64,000 nt of DNA from Bifidobacterium sp. WK012_4_13 (GCF_041080835.1 NZ_CP129683.1:2294001-2358000); one strand, 5' to 3'; positions 38,895 to 48,596 are shown, counted from the stretch's first letter. The notes: a model not told the origin generated them from the letters alone. Numbers and translations: made by a program.

Positions 38895-39842
38895 TTGAAC
38901 ATTTCAACGAACATCAAGGCCGGCATGTCAGCGGTCATGAGCATTGCGCTTCTGGCGACGCTTGCCGCCTGCGGAACGACTGATACCAGCGACAGCGCCA
39001 GTTCGGGCAGCGCGAGCTCATCGGCTGCGGCAATTCGACCCTATGATGTGAGCTCCGTGAAAAAGGACGATGCAATCGCGGCCCTGCTTCCGGCAAGCGT
39101 TGCAAAGAGCGGAACCCTGACGGTCGGCATGGATACGTCATATGCTCCTGCAGAATTCCTTGATTCAGATGGAAAGACTCCCATCGGCTACGATGTGGAC
39201 CTGCTCGATGCGCTTTCACGGGTTCTTGGCGTGAAGGCAAATCCAGAAACCGCGACATTCGATTCGATCATTCCCAGCATCGGAAGCAAATATGACATTG
39301 GCATCTCGAGCTTCACGATCACCAACGAGCGTATGAAGGCAATCGATTTCGTTTCATATTTCAAGGCTGGAATGTCATATGCAGTGAAGAAGGGCAATCC
39401 CCAAAAGGTCGACGTGAACGACCTGTGCGGCGTGAGTCTGTCGGTGCAGACTTCCACGACCGAAGAGGATGACATCAAGGCGACCAGCAAGAAATGCGTC
39501 GCAGACGGCAAGAAGGCAGTCAACATTCTGTCATATAGCCAGCAGACCGATGTCACCACCGCACTCGTGACCGGCAAGGTCGACGCGCTCTACGTCGACA
39601 GTCCAGTCGCTGGGTACGCGATCCGTCAGACCGGAGACCAGCTGCAGACCCTGGGCAACGATATCGGCATCGCCCCGCAGGGCGTGGCTGTGAAGAAGGG
39701 CGACACGGCGATGGCGAATGCCGTTCAAAAGGCGATGCAAAAGCTGATTGACGACGGAATGTATACTAAGATACTTTCACATTGGGGAGCGCAGGACGGA
39801 GCCATAACCAAGGCAGAGATAAATCCGTCCGTTTCGGACTGA
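38895..39842 (+). CDS. amino-acid ABC transporter substrate-binding lipoprotein
   Basis: A 315-residue exported lipoprotein. The signal peptide ends in the lipobox LAAC with C26 as the lipidated residue, followed by a Ser/Ala linker. LTVGMDTSYAPAEFLDSDG and GYDVDLLDALSRVLG are typical of family-3 binding proteins for polar amino acids; KAIDFVSYFKAGMSYAVKKG follows. The start is TTG 38895, chosen because GGGGGGAGAGGG lies immediately upstream and it puts the signal peptide at the N-terminus. A perfect 20-bp hairpin separates it from the permease gene. Confidence 0.9.
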   Translation: MNISTNIKAGMSAVMSIALLATLAACGTTDTSDSASSGSASSSAAAIRPYDVSSVKKDDAIAALLPASVAKSGTLTVGMDTSYAPAEFLDSDGKTPIGYDVDLLDALSRVLGVKANPETATFDSIIPSIGSKYDIGISSFTITNERMKAIDFVSYFKAGMSYAVKKGNPQKVDVNDLCGVSLSVQTSTTEEDDIKATSKKCVADGKKAVNILSYSQQTDVTTALVTGKVDALYVDSPVAGYAIRQTGDQLQTLGNDIGIAPQGVAVKKGDTAMANAVQKAMQKLIDDGMYTKILSHWGAQDGAITKAEINPSVSD

Positions 39843-39857
39843 TGCATGTGCATGACG

Positions 39858-39908
39858 CCTCAGATCCGCACGAGCTTACATATGGCGCAAGCTCGTGCGG
39901 ATCTGAGG
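39858..39908 (+). other. perfect 20-bp hairpin between binding-protein and permease genes
   Basis: CCTCAGATCCGCACGAGCTT at 39858-39877 pairs perfectly with 39889-39908 around an 11-base loop. It begins 15 bases after the binding-protein stop and ends before the permease ribosome site. With no T tract it probably stabilises the upstream mRNA or terminates partly, giving more binding protein than permease. Confidence 0.75.
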
Positions 39909-39932
39909 TTGAGTCACGTTAGGGGAGATTGA

Positions 39933-40904
39933 ATGAAGAGTCGAAAAGATTCGGAGTTGGACATACCAGGTGAGATTCATGCCCGGCCTGTGAGAAAGCC
40001 CGGGCCTGTCGTTGCCGCAATCATCGTGCTGATATTCGCGCTCATGCTTGCTCATGGCATTGTCACCAACCCGAACTTCGACTGGTCCACGGTATGGACA
40101 TATCTCTTCAACGAGAACGTTCTCAGTGGCATCGGCTGGACCTTGAAGCTTACGCTCTATTCGATGGTGATAGCGACCGTGCTGGCGATCATTCTCGCGG
40201 TGATGCGCAAGTCCTCGAATCCTGTGCTGCGCTGGGTGAGCTGGTTCTTCATCTGGTTCTTCCGTGGCACCCCTGTGTATACGCAGCTGATCTTCTGGGG
40301 ACTGTTCGCGGTGCTGATCCCACGTCTCGCGGTAGGTGTGCCATTTGGTCCTGAGTTCTGGAGCATCGACACCAAAAGCGTGGTGACGGCGAGCGTCGCG
40401 GCCGTGCTTGGTCTTGGGCTCAACGAAGCCGCATACCTGTCTGAAATCGTCCGTGCAGGCATAGAGGCCGTGGATGAGGGCCAGACCGAGGCCGCACAGG
40501 CCCTGGGCATGAGAAGGTCGCTGATCATGCGAAGGATCGTTCTTCCTCAGGCAATGCGCATCATCGTCCCCCCGACAGGGAACGAGACGATCGGCATGCT
40601 CAAGACCACCTCACTGGTTCTGGCAGTGCCGTTCAACCTTGAGCTTCAATTCGCGACGAATGCCATAGCAAGCCGTATCTATAAGCCGATACCACTGCTT
40701 CTGGTGGCCAGCATCTGGTATCTGGTCATCACCACCATTCTTATGGTGCTGCAGGCTCAATTGGAAAAGCATTTCGGCAAGGGGTTTGACAGGAGCTCTC
40801 CATCGCGTGGTGGCAAATCCGCGGCGATCGATCGTCCCGAGGGCGAGACTCCAGTGGATGCCGCGAGAATGAACAAGGTAAAAATGGGAGGACTCAACGC
40901 ATGA
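39933..40904 (+). CDS. polar amino-acid ABC transporter permease
   Basis: A 323-residue membrane protein of the HisMQ/GlnP family. After a charged N-terminus (about 1-25), hydrophobic segments begin at [14 protein letters not shown]. Residues 80-260 carry the family core, including [20 protein letters not shown] and the EAA loop ([20 protein letters not shown]). A charged C-terminal tail follows. One permease gene is present, so it would form a homodimer. GGGGAG precedes ATG. It overlaps the ATPase gene by 4 bases. Confidence 0.92.
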   Translation: MKSRKDSELDIPGEIHARPVRKPGPVVAAIIVLIFALMLAHGIVTNPNFDWSTVWTYLFNENVLSGIGWTLKLTLYSMVIATVLAIILAVMRKSSNPVLRWVSWFFIWFFRGTPVYTQLIFWGLFAVLIPRLAVGVPFGPEFWSIDTKSVVTASVAAVLGLGLNEAAYLSEIVRAGIEAVDEGQTEAAQALGMRRSLIMRRIVLPQAMRIIVPPTGNETIGMLKTTSLVLAVPFNLELQFATNAIASRIYKPIPLLLVASIWYLVITTILMVLQAQLEKHFGKGFDRSSPSRGGKSAAIDRPEGETPVDAARMNKVKMGGLNA

Positions 40905-41680
40905 GCAGCGAAACGGCCGAGATTGAAATCAAGGGTGTTCACAAGGCGTTCGGTGCCCTGCATGTGCTGAAGGGTATTGACATCGATATTCCCAAAGGCA
41001 GCGTAACCGCGATTCTCGGACCTTCGGGATCTGGGAAATCCACGCTTTTGCGCATGATCAATCAGCTTGAGACACGAACGGCGGGCGACATTCTTGTGCA
41101 TGGCGACCTCATCGGCTACAGGCGCGTGGGTTCTGGCGCGGATGCCGGCTTGCAGGAGCTCGATGACAAGGCCATTGCCGAGCAGCGTTCCAAGATTGGC
41201 ATGGTGTTTCAGCGCTTCAACCTGTTCCCTCACAAGACTGCGATAGAGAATGTGATGGAGGCTCCGGTCCACGTCGCCCATCGTTCAAAGACGGAGGCTC
41301 GGGAGGAGGCGGTCAGGCAGTTGACACGCGTCGGGCTTGCAGACCGTCTGAACTATTACCCTTCCCAGCTTTCAGGCGGACAGCAGCAGCGTGTCGCCAT
41401 TGCCAGGGCGTTGGCGATGCATCCGAACATCATGCTGTTCGATGAGCCGACCTCGGCCCTCGATCCGGAACTGGTGGGAGAGGTGCTGAGCGTCATGCGG
41501 CAGGTTGCGGAGGAAGGCATGACGATGGTCGTGGTGACTCATGAAATGGGGTTTGCCCGCGAGGTCGCCGATCAGATCATATTCCTGGATCAGGGAGTCG
41601 TCGTCGAACACGGCGGGCCTGAGATCATCGATGACCCCCAGACGGCACGGTTCAAGGCTTTCCTGAAGTCGGTTCTGTGA
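40901..41680 (+). CDS. polar amino-acid ABC transporter ATP-binding protein
   Basis: A 259-residue GlnQ/HisP-type ATPase. Walker [10 protein letters not shown] near 43, Q-loop [13 protein letters not shown], signature [14 protein letters not shown] near 153, Walker [15 protein letters not shown] and the switch [15 protein letters not shown] are complete. About 15 extra residues ([13 protein letters not shown]) precede the Q loop. It forms an importer with the two preceding genes. Its last 29 bases overlap the convergent glycosylase gene. Confidence 0.95.
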   Translation: MSSETAEIEIKGVHKAFGALHVLKGIDIDIPKGSVTAILGPSGSGKSTLLRMINQLETRTAGDILVHGDLIGYRRVGSGADAGLQELDDKAIAEQRSKIGMVFQRFNLFPHKTAIENVMEAPVHVAHRSKTEAREEAVRQLTRVGLADRLNYYPSQLSGGQQQRVAIARALAMHPNIMLFDEPTSALDPELVGEVLSVMRQVAEEGMTMVVVTHEMGFAREVADQIIFLDQGVVVEHGGPEIIDDPQTARFKAFLKSVL

Positions 41681-42308
41681 ATGTGATGCAGCGATAGGCC
41701 TCGATCAACTGTGGCAGCGACATGGCGGCATTGGCCGGGCTTGTCGAAGGCAGGGCGATAAGGGGCACGGTGATTTCCGCGTCGCGCAATGAGGCTTCGC
41801 TGTATCGTCGGTAGAGATCGGCCGCACGTCTTCCTGTGGCATAGACTGCATGGATTCGAGAGTGCCGGATCAAGCCGACAATGTCATTGGGTACCGGGTT
41901 TCGAATGCTTGCATCGCTCGCCCCTCTGATGTCGCATGACTCCAAGACATCCCAGAGCGCTATGCGGTGGGCGAGTAGAAAAGCCGTTTTCTCGGCTATG
42001 GAAGATTCGGGAAGCCTCGGTCCATCGCTTTCTCGGGCTTTGATGGCGTCTGTTCGGATGTCGTTTGTGTTGACACCGTTTGTTTTGCTGTCGACTGTTT
42101 TGCTTCCGACTGTGTTGCTCTCGACTGTGTTGCTCTCGACTGTGGAATACAAGGCGTCCAGGACTTGCCAGAAGCGGTTGCGGGGATGCATGTAATAGAA
42201 TCCGGCGGCACGCGATTTCGGACTTGGCATCGATCCAAGAATCAGAATCTCTGATTGCGCGTCGCAAATCGGACCAAAACCGTGCTCGACATGTTCATAT
42301 TCGTTCAT
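41652..42308 (-). CDS. UDG-superfamily DNA-deoxyinosine (hypoxanthine) glycosylase
   Basis: A 218-residue base-excision-repair enzyme. [19 protein letters not shown] near residue 22 and [13 protein letters not shown] are the signature of the deoxyinosine/mismatch glycosylase branch of the uracil-DNA glycosylase superfamily; [11 protein letters not shown] near 187 is the second active-site motif. Between them (about residues 55-75) is a 5-residue repeat, V-x-S-x-T four times, encoded by 15-bp tandem repeats and probably a surface-loop insertion. The 3' end overlaps the convergent amino-acid ATPase gene by 29 bases. Confidence 0.85.
   Translation of the reverse strand: MNEYEHVEHGFGPICDAQSEILILGSMPSPKSRAAGFYYMHPRNRFWQVLDALYSTVESNTVESNTVGSKTVDSKTNGVNTNDIRTDAIKARESDGPRLPESSIAEKTAFLLAHRIALWDVLESCDIRGASDASIRNPVPNDIVGLIRHSRIHAVYATGRRAADLYRRYSEASLRDAEITVPLIALPSTSPANAAMSLPQLIEAYRCITFTEPTSGKP
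42081..42140 (-). repeat. 15-bp in-frame tandem repeats inside the glycosylase gene
   Basis: Units start at 42081, 42096, 42111 and 42126; the last two are identical (TGTGTTGCTCTCGAC on the plus strand). Being a multiple of three, they keep the reading frame and encode [15 protein letters not shown] and VDSKT on the minus strand. Confidence 0.9.
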
Positions 42309-42358
42309 AATGTGTTTCTAAGCCCTTGCAATGACAAGCAATCATTCCATATTGAACT

Positions 42359-42476
42359 GAGTTTCCGAGTTTTGCGGCAATTATGAAGTATGAGCGCCCA
42401 GATCGTTGAATTTCCAACCGGTATTCAGCCAATTTTGACTTATATACTTCGTAATTGCCGCAAAACTCGGAAACTC
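42359..42476. repeat. long palindromic element D (32-bp arms, 54-nt loop)
   Basis: Arm 42359-42390 starts GAGTTTCCGAGTTTTGCGG and ends GAAGTA; arm 42445-42476 starts TACTTCGTAATTGCCGC and pairs at every position, with one G-U pair. The loop has an inner TGAAT/ATTCA stem. The stem differs from elements A-C but aligns with them (AGTTTT-GGCA-TT-CGAAGTA). It lies 51 bases upstream of the glycosylase start. The rest of 42309-42734 has only a 14-bp duplication (GGCACATGCATTGG) and no convincing gene. Confidence 0.92.
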
Positions 42477-42734
42477 GATGAATGACGGCTTCGCGATGGT
42501 GGGAAAATGCTTCGAAGGCATGCGTCAGAAGAAGTCTTTCAAGAAACTCGGGCATTGGAATGCGTGGCGACCAGAGGCGAAGGAGCATTCGCAATCCGAT
42601 GTCCTTCGACGTGCGGTGCTGGTCCGATCGGGATCGGCACATGCATTGGGACATACGTTGGCACATGCATTGGTATACATAGGGGAAGCAGATTGGAATG
42701 GTAAGTCACGGCGCAGGACGATGGGCGATGTGAT

Positions 42735-44609
42735 TCAACGCAGAAGACGATACTGCTTCTGTGGGTGGGGCTGTGTCGTGATCGATTCGATAAGACCCTT
42801 GTTGAGCAGCGCTCGCAAGCCGGAAGCAACTGAAATTGGAGAAAGGTGCAAGTCAAACATGATATCGCGCACGCCCGCCGATGGCTTCTCTTCAAGCAAT
42901 TGCACGATGCGCTGTGCAATGTTCCGGTCGGCGTTGCTCTCGAAGGCCTTTCGCCTGGTGATGGTGACTTTGAAGCTGTCAATCGTGTGGTCGATGTCTG
43001 CAGGCTCCATTCCTTCCCTGCGCAAGGTCGCTTCGATCTGCTGATAGCCTGAGCCGCCGTTCTCAATCACGTAGCCGCCGTCTGGATAGGGGGTCGCTTC
43101 GAGGATCGCGACAAGGAATTGATTCCTTGTGGAAGGCATGATCGGGTTGCCGAGCGTGCTATGGGTGACAGTGCCGAAAAGACCTCCCGGATTGGTTATT
43201 TCAATCCGGTTCGTGAACACGTCAACGCGGACCTGGGTTCCCTGGACCTTTGAGGAATAGTCTCGATGCATCAGCGCGTTGGCGATGGCTTCGCGCAATA
43301 CCGGGCGCGGATAGTCGGGAACCTGCTCATTTTGAGAGAATTCCGTTGTCGGGCCGGCAGTCCAGGACATCAGGGATTCGACGGCATCGTCGATGACCAC
43401 CGGAATCGGTCCTGTGATGGTCTCGGCCGTGACAAGGTGACCTCCGCCCGAGAACACTTCCGAGCGGCTCGTTCCAGGGAACACGGCAATGGTGACATTG
43501 AGCCGAGGATAGAACTGCTGCGGGTATCGGCCCAATGCCAGCAGTCCTGCGAGCGTCGGATGAAGGGAGGCATAGCCCGAATCGATTGAGTGCAGTGCCT
43601 GTCTCTGGTTCTCTGATTGGCGATAGGTAAGCATGCTCACGCGAGTGCCGCCCTGCTCGGAATCCGACACCGCCTCGGCGCTGCGAAGCTGGTCGTGATG
43701 GAGGACTCTGGCCGCCTGATCCTTGTCAGAGACAGCGGTGTCCTGTATGACGCGTGGCGATCGTGGTAATGGCGATGACGGTAACGGTGCTGATGGCAAT
43801 GGTGATGCACGCTTCGTGGCGCTGTCACCAGCAGATGCCGCTGCAGTCGTCGGTGTCAAGGGGGAGTCAAGTGCGGCTGCGGTGTCAGGCATGAATCCCT
43901 GATCGTCTTTCCTTCCCTCGTCGGTTGCAGGAGCGGTGCCTGCATCGGTTTCAATTTCAATGGTGTCGTCGCTTGAGCGCATGTGGTCGAGCACTCGCAA
44001 TGACGTCAGGATCTCGATGTCGCTCCGCTCTGCGAACACTCTCGGACGCAACTCCCGCTGACGTTCGATGAAGCCATGGACCAATGCGGGATTCAGGTCG
44101 TCGATGCTGGCCTCGTCAACGATCTGGGCATCGTACATCGGCTGTGCATGTTCGTCTAAGAGCCGCTCGACCTCATAGCCGGTCATGCGTCGGTCACCGT
44201 CACCGGTTCGTATGAATGACCCGTTGTATGCGCCGAGCGCGGTGACATGGCAAGGCTTGTCGCGCGGCAGCATCTCGTCGATCTGTGCGAAGACAAGGTT
44301 GCTTCCCTCAAAGGGGCACGTCATGATGATTGGACGGACGACCGGAGTCATCTTCTCGCAGGCTTGGCTCAGCGCCTCCTGCATCGACCGTGCGTTGAAT
44401 CCTTCGACTGGGGTGAAACCGGCCTTCTCCGAAAGGCCAAGGATGATGTATCCTCCGGATCCATTGGAAAAGGCGGAAAGCGTATCGGTGATCGAGGTGG
44501 ACAGCTTGCGTCTGCTCTCCTTGACCTCGCACAGCTGGGTGTCATTGCCTATGATGCGCATGAGTTCGATGAGCTCACTCATCTTTGTGGCGTAGTCATC
44601 GTCTCGCAT
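42735..44609 (-). CDS. AlbA_2 (Schlafen-like) domain protein, putative transcriptional regulator
   Basis: A 624-residue protein. Residues about 15-140 (CEVKESRRKLSTSITDTLSA, then SNGSGGYIILGL and GSFIRTGDGDRRMT) match the AlbA_2 putative DNA-binding domain. A low-complexity stretch with SPLPSAPLPSSPLPRSP lies around 270-290. Then comes a GHKL-ATPase-like C-terminal region (LREAIANALMHRDYS near 440; FTNRIEITNPGGLFG) and a winged-helix end (PSAGVRDIMFDLHLSPISVA). This order is that of COG2865-type ATP-binding regulators; targets are unknown. GAGG precedes ATG 44609 (GTG 44618 is an alternative). It stands alone, which leaves its role open. Confidence 0.8.
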   Translation of the reverse strand: MRDDDYATKMSELIELMRIIGNDTQLCEVKESRRKLSTSITDTLSAFSNGSGGYIILGLSEKAGFTPVEGFNARSMQEALSQACEKMTPVVRPIIMTCPFEGSNLVFAQIDEMLPRDKPCHVTALGAYNGSFIRTGDGDRRMTGYEVERLLDEHAQPMYDAQIVDEASIDDLNPALVHGFIERQRELRPRVFAERSDIEILTSLRVLDHMRSSDDTIEIETDAGTAPATDEGRKDDQGFMPDTAAALDSPLTPTTAAASAGDSATKRASPLPSAPLPSSPLPRSPRVIQDTAVSDKDQAARVLHHDQLRSAEAVSDSEQGGTRVSMLTYRQSENQRQALHSIDSGYASLHPTLAGLLALGRYPQQFYPRLNVTIAVFPGTSRSEVFSGGGHLVTAETITGPIPVVIDDAVESLMSWTAGPTTEFSQNEQVPDYPRPVLREAIANALMHRDYSSKVQGTQVRVDVFTNRIEITNPGGLFGTVTHSTLGNPIMPSTRNQFLVAILEATPYPDGGYVIENGGSGYQQIEATLRREGMEPADIDHTIDSFKVTITRRKAFESNADRNIAQRIVQLLEEKPSAGVRDIMFDLHLSPISVASGLRALLNKGLIESITTQPHPQKQYRLLR

Positions 44610-44854
44610 GTTCCTCACCCAGCTTGAAAGCTTCGACTTTCAACCAGACTATCTCATGTTCGGACTCTTTTCAGCTGGCTGACGCAAAGCTCAATCCATT
44701 GGCATGGGTCTAGTTGCGAAGGTCCATTGGCATGTGTCAAGCGTCATGGGCCCGGTGGCAAGGTTTCAGTGGCACGGGTATACGCGCCTGGTTTGTCGCC
44801 GCAGATCCACGCTGACATGGGTATGCGGCCGGGTCGACCCGGCCGTCCGTCCGG

Positions 44855-46861
44855 CTACTTCATCGATGCCGCGACCATCGTGTCATACAATCCCTGTGCC
44901 TTGAGCCATGCAATGCTGCGGGTATATTGCTTCGTGATCCCGTAATAGAAGCTGGAGGGTTCGCCGTTGTCGCTGCCGCTGGTGTGCAGTTCAAAGTTGA
45001 ATCCAAGGAGAAGCCGCTTGCTCTCGATCTTGCCCGTCGATGAATAATCGACCACCATCGAGGCCAGGTCGGTGTCTGACAGTGACCGATAGTCTTCATC
45101 GAGCAGCTTGGCAAGGGTCCGGGCGTCTTTGGAACTCAGGTCGACGGAACCAGCATTGCCATCGATGCTTTCGCCGAACGTGTCGCTCAGCGATGCAGAT
45201 TCAATGTTGCGGTAACCGATCGTTTCGATGCTTGTGGCCGACCGATATTCGGGATCGTCGATTAGCCGACGATACGCCGGGCTGCTCAGCAGATATTTGC
45301 CATATACCTGATAGTTCCTCGTCTGGCTTTTCCGATCGGTCAGATGGTAGTCGAAGGTGATGTAGTCCGAGGACTGCGCATAGCATGCGTTGCATTCGGA
45401 TGTCTGGTCGGAATTGCCCGAAGCTCCATCCTCCGAACTCGTGCTGGTGAACAGCGATGCGTACCGTGGATCCTTTGAACGATCGATGATCTCTTGGTGG
45501 AATGCACGGGCGTCATTGATGGACTGCGTGTCTTTCAGCCGTATTGAATTCCAGTAGTAGCTGCCTGCATAGGGCAGGGTCATCGAACTCTGGTTCGGCA
45601 GACTCACCGATGCGACTTCCCGGGCAGCGGGAATGCGGCGTTCATACCCCGTGATGTCCCATGTCGTGAAAGAGCAATAGATGGCGATGATGACCACGAA
45701 TGTACCGAATCGCCGCAGATTCCGTCTGGTGAAGACCTTCACCGTCCCATTCACGATCATCGAGGTGATGATGAATATGACGGGAGACGCGAAGACCACG
45801 CCGAGGAAGAACATGGTATGGTCCGCAAGCGCGTTGATATCACTTTGCTGCAAGGTCTGGATGATGCTCCCTGCCAGGCAGGAGCCGACGAAGGTCACCA
45901 GGACGGTCGTTATCGTCTTGGCGCTGGCGAACATCACGTTGTTGCCGGCGTGCTCGGACTTCAGACGTCGATATGCAAGCATGGCAAGGCAGAGCAGCCC
46001 CACGCCGACCACGACGAACAGGGAGAGATGCGCGGGGGATATGCGGTCGCCATTCATTCCCAGATCGATCAGGGGATGCATCCACGCGGCGCTGTCCACC
46101 GATTCCATCGAGAAGCCGTAGAGGAACAGGTGGAGCACCAGCAAGGTCAGCAGATAGAGCACGGGAACGATCACATTGATGAACAGCGTCATGAGCAGGC
46201 CGATGCCAAGATTGCCGGTGATCGTTGCCGCAAGAACCGTCGTGCCGAACACGAACAGCATCATCACCGAACTGACGATGAACCATCTGAGCAGATCTGC
46301 ATAGTTAGGGCTGAGGAGCATCCCGGCATCGTCGACGCCCTGTCCGTCCAGATTCAGCTGCCCTCCGCTCATGAGCCCATGGAAGCCGAAACGCATGAAA
46401 GGCAGCAGCGAAAGGGCTGCGATGAGATGCGGGGCATAGAGCAGGATCAGTCCAGCCATGGTCTTCGTGCGGTAGACGGTGCCTCGCGTCAAGGGCAGCG
46501 AATGCATGATCGACACCCTTCCCGAGGAGTCAAGATAGGTGAACGACGCGAGTGCGAACACCATCGGTGCGAGAAGCTGATATGCAAGAAATCCAGGATT
46601 GCCGTCCTGCACGGTTATTCGCAGAATGCCCGGCTGGGCATGGCCCGCGCTCGGCGTGAGCAGCACAGCGATCGGCCCGGAGATGACCATCACGGCCGCG
46701 CCAAGCAGTGACAGTGCCCAGAGCCCCTTGAGATCATGCCATAGCAGTGCCTTCGATATGAATTGCAGCGGTGCCTTCACCGCGCCTCTGCCTCGAGATA
46801 CGGGATGCCTGCCCGATGATGATGGGATCATGGAAGCCTCAGTGCTTGCTGGTGTAGTCAT
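44855..46861 (-). CDS. ABC-2 type permease with large extracytoplasmic domain (YtrA-type operon)
   Basis: A 668-residue membrane protein. About ten hydrophobic segments lie in residues 30-400 (for example YQLLAPMVFALASFTYLD, then VSSVMMLFVFGTTVLAATI). A hydrophilic domain of about 260 residues makes up the C-terminus, with a CNACY cysteine pair. GRVSIMHSLPLTRGTVYRTK is typical of ABC-2 exporters of the Ytr type. It overlaps the ATPase gene by 23 bases, and GGGAGAG precedes its start. The first genes of the operon are a GntR repressor and the ATPase. Substrate unknown; such systems respond to cell-envelope antibiotics in other Gram-positives. Confidence 0.85.
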   Translation of the reverse strand: MTTPASTEASMIPSSSGRHPVSRGRGAVKAPLQFISKALLWHDLKGLWALSLLGAAVMVISGPIAVLLTPSAGHAQPGILRITVQDGNPGFLAYQLLAPMVFALASFTYLDSSGRVSIMHSLPLTRGTVYRTKTMAGLILLYAPHLIAALSLLPFMRFGFHGLMSGGQLNLDGQGVDDAGMLLSPNYADLLRWFIVSSVMMLFVFGTTVLAATITGNLGIGLLMTLFINVIVPVLYLLTLLVLHLFLYGFSMESVDSAAWMHPLIDLGMNGDRISPAHLSLFVVVGVGLLCLAMLAYRRLKSEHAGNNVMFASAKTITTVLVTFVGSCLAGSIIQTLQQSDINALADHTMFFLGVVFASPVIFIITSMIVNGTVKVFTRRNLRRFGTFVVIIAIYCSFTTWDITGYERRIPAAREVASVSLPNQSSMTLPYAGSYYWNSIRLKDTQSINDARAFHQEIIDRSKDPRYASLFTSTSSEDGASGNSDQTSECNACYAQSSDYITFDYHLTDRKSQTRNYQVYGKYLLSSPAYRRLIDDPEYRSATSIETIGYRNIESASLSDTFGESIDGNAGSVDLSSKDARTLAKLLDEDYRSLSDTDLASMVVDYSSTGKIESKRLLLGFNFELHTSGSDNGEPSSFYYGITKQYTRSIAWLKAQGLYDTMVAASMK

Positions 46862-47744
46862 GGCTGTTCTCTCCCAGTTCATAGATGAATATCTCTTCCA
46901 GTGTGAGCGCGATGGTGTCGAAGATAACCGGATGGGTGCGGTTGACGAATGCCTCCAGCTCTGCCGGGGTATTGCGGACGATCAGATAGCTGACCGAGCC
47001 GCGCTCGTACTCATGCAGCACCTTCAGCGGTGCAAGCCCCTGTTCGGACGGTCGTGTGCCGGTGCCGTAGCTGACCTGCAGCTTATGTATGTCTGATCTG
47101 AGCTCCTCGATGTCCTGCTCGAGAACGACCCGGCCTGCCTTGATCGCGCATATGTGATCGCAGTACCCTTCCAGTTCGCGCAGATTGTGCGATGAGACCA
47201 CGGTGGTCATCGAGCGGTCTGCCGCGGCATCGACGATGAGCTCCCATATGTCCTTGCGCACGATGGGGTCGAGGCCGTCGATAGGTTCGTCAAGCAGGAG
47301 ATACCGGGGCTGGCGTGCAAAGGCAAGGCAGAAGGCGCCCTGCTTCTTCATGCCCTTCGACATGCGGGAGAACTGCATCTTTGGGTCGAGTCTGAACTGT
47401 TTCACGGCGGTGGTGAACAGGTCCTGGTTCCATGACGACGCATACAGTCCCGCGGTGAATGATGCCGCATCCTTCAGGGTGAGCCTGCTGAAGAAGCTCA
47501 GGTCGTCCGGAATGAAGGCGATCGCGCCCTTGACGGATGCATTCTCGTATACGGGCTGACCGTCATAGGCGATGATGCCTCTGTCTTGCGTCAGGACTCC
47601 GGAGAGCATTCTCAGGAGCGTCGTCTTTCCTGAACCGTTGGTGCCGACAAGGCCATAGATCGATCCGGTTGGTATGGTCATGTCGATATCCGAGACTGCC
47701 GACTTGGCATCGAAGGTCTTGGTTATGGAACGAAGCTCGATCAT
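46839..47744 (-). CDS. ABC exporter ATP-binding protein (YtrB type)
   Basis: A 301-residue ATPase. Walker A GTNGSGKTT near residue 37, Walker B YLLLDEPIDGLDP near 158 and the switch VVSSHNLRELEGY are intact, but the signature is MSKGMKKQ instead of LSGGQ, as is common in YtrB-type ABC-2 ATPases. A C-terminal regulatory part follows from about 220. It shares 4 bases with the GntR gene upstream and 23 with the permease downstream, so the three are one operon. Confidence 0.92.
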   Translation of the reverse strand: MIELRSITKTFDAKSAVSDIDMTIPTGSIYGLVGTNGSGKTTLLRMLSGVLTQDRGIIAYDGQPVYENASVKGAIAFIPDDLSFFSRLTLKDAASFTAGLYASSWNQDLFTTAVKQFRLDPKMQFSRMSKGMKKQGAFCLAFARQPRYLLLDEPIDGLDPIVRKDIWELIVDAAADRSMTTVVSSHNLRELEGYCDHICAIKAGRVVLEQDIEELRSDIHKLQVSYGTGTRPSEQGLAPLKVLHEYERGSVSYLIVRNTPAELEAFVNRTHPVIFDTIALTLEEIFIYELGENSHDYTSKH

Positions 47745-48166
47745 AGCGAATCCTTGCTTTCGTGAGTGTGTGACGTGGCGGTGCCATCGCCTGCGGTTGC
47801 CTGGGAGAAGATCTGGGTGAGTGTCGCGATGAAGTCTTCGGTGCTCGGGATGATCATGCGCAACTCGCGGATGTCGTCACGGATCTGAGCCGAAGCCTGT
47901 GCGATCATGCGCATGTCCGGCTGAATCTCGCTGGGGGAGTGCGCGAAGTTTCCCACGCCCGAGACGCTGTATATGTAGCCTTGCGATTCAAGCAGTCCGA
48001 AGGCCTTCTGCACCGTATTGGGGTTGACCGTCAGCTCCTTGGACAGCTCGCGGACCGAGGGCAGTCTGCTGTCGGGCTTGATGATGCCCGAGAGTATCTG
48101 CTCCTTGATGCCGCGAACGACCTGCTCATAGATCGACTTGCGGCTTTTCAAGTCTATTTCAATCAT
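47741..48166 (-). CDS. GntR-family repressor, YtrA subfamily
   Basis: A 141-residue regulator with an N-terminal winged helix: SIYEQVVRGIKEQILSGIIK, SRLPSVRELSKELTVNPNTV and QKAFGLLESQGYIYSVSGVG. The C-terminal part is short (about 60 residues), the mark of the YtrA subfamily. GGAGCG precedes the start at 48166; a longer open frame upstream crosses the operator. It heads the exporter operon and very probably represses it through the palindrome at 48219-48239. Confidence 0.92.
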   Translation of the reverse strand: MIEIDLKSRKSIYEQVVRGIKEQILSGIIKPDSRLPSVRELSKELTVNPNTVQKAFGLLESQGYIYSVSGVGNFAHSPSEIQPDMRMIAQASAQIRDDIRELRMIIPSTEDFIATLTQIFSQATAGDGTATSHTHESKDSL

Positions 48167-48218
48167 GCGTCGCTCCGATGGTGTGTCATGGATCGTCAGT
48201 TCCACCATGCTTACTGAC

Positions 48219-48239
48219 TGTACTAATTCAGATAGTACA
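48219..48239. promoter_or_regulatory. YtrA-type operator palindrome
   Basis: TGTACTA at 48219-48225 and TAGTACA at 48233-48239 form a perfect 7-bp inverted repeat with a 7-base spacer, 53 bases upstream of the repressor start. GTAC half-sites of this kind are known for YtrA regulators. The site would control the exporter operon by autoregulation. Confidence 0.7.
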
Positions 48240-48400
48240 CTACATGTCGGCAATCGTTCATCGCAGTGCCGCACGGATTCTGTGAATGAACGTCAACTGG
48301 AACGATTGAAGAGAATACGTTAGCTTTCTGAACAAGTTCAAGAATTGCATTTTACGAACAAGTAAACACAGACTGCTTACGAATCATTCCTGAAATCAAA

Positions 48401-48430
48401 TTGACACACAGGATGGGTAAATGTAATAAT
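48401..48430 (+). promoter_or_regulatory. promoter of the N-acetylhexosamine operon
   Basis: TTGACA at 48401-48406 is followed after 18 bases by AATAAT at 48425-48430, with TG just ahead of it. This predicts a transcript start near 48437 and a leader of about 160 bases. A short inverted AACT/AGTT pair lies at 48440-48452 and could bind the ROK repressor. No further features were recognised in the 430-base gap 48167-48596. Confidence 0.65.
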
Positions 48431-48596
48431 AAGGAAAGCAAACTAACCAAGTTATTTGGAGTTAGAGGCCGTTGCTTTCCTGGCAAGTTGTTCAAGGGAG
48501 ATGTTGCTGGGAGTTTGGACAGGAACGTGGCTCGTGTTTGTTGACGTCACTTTCTGTCGCGATATTGCATCATTGAACGCACATGAAGGGGTCATA

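Noticed and set aside
42478-43044. A 188-codon plus-strand frame after element D
   Set aside because: It overlaps the end of the AlbA_2 gene, contains a 14-bp duplication and has no recognisable domain or ribosome site.
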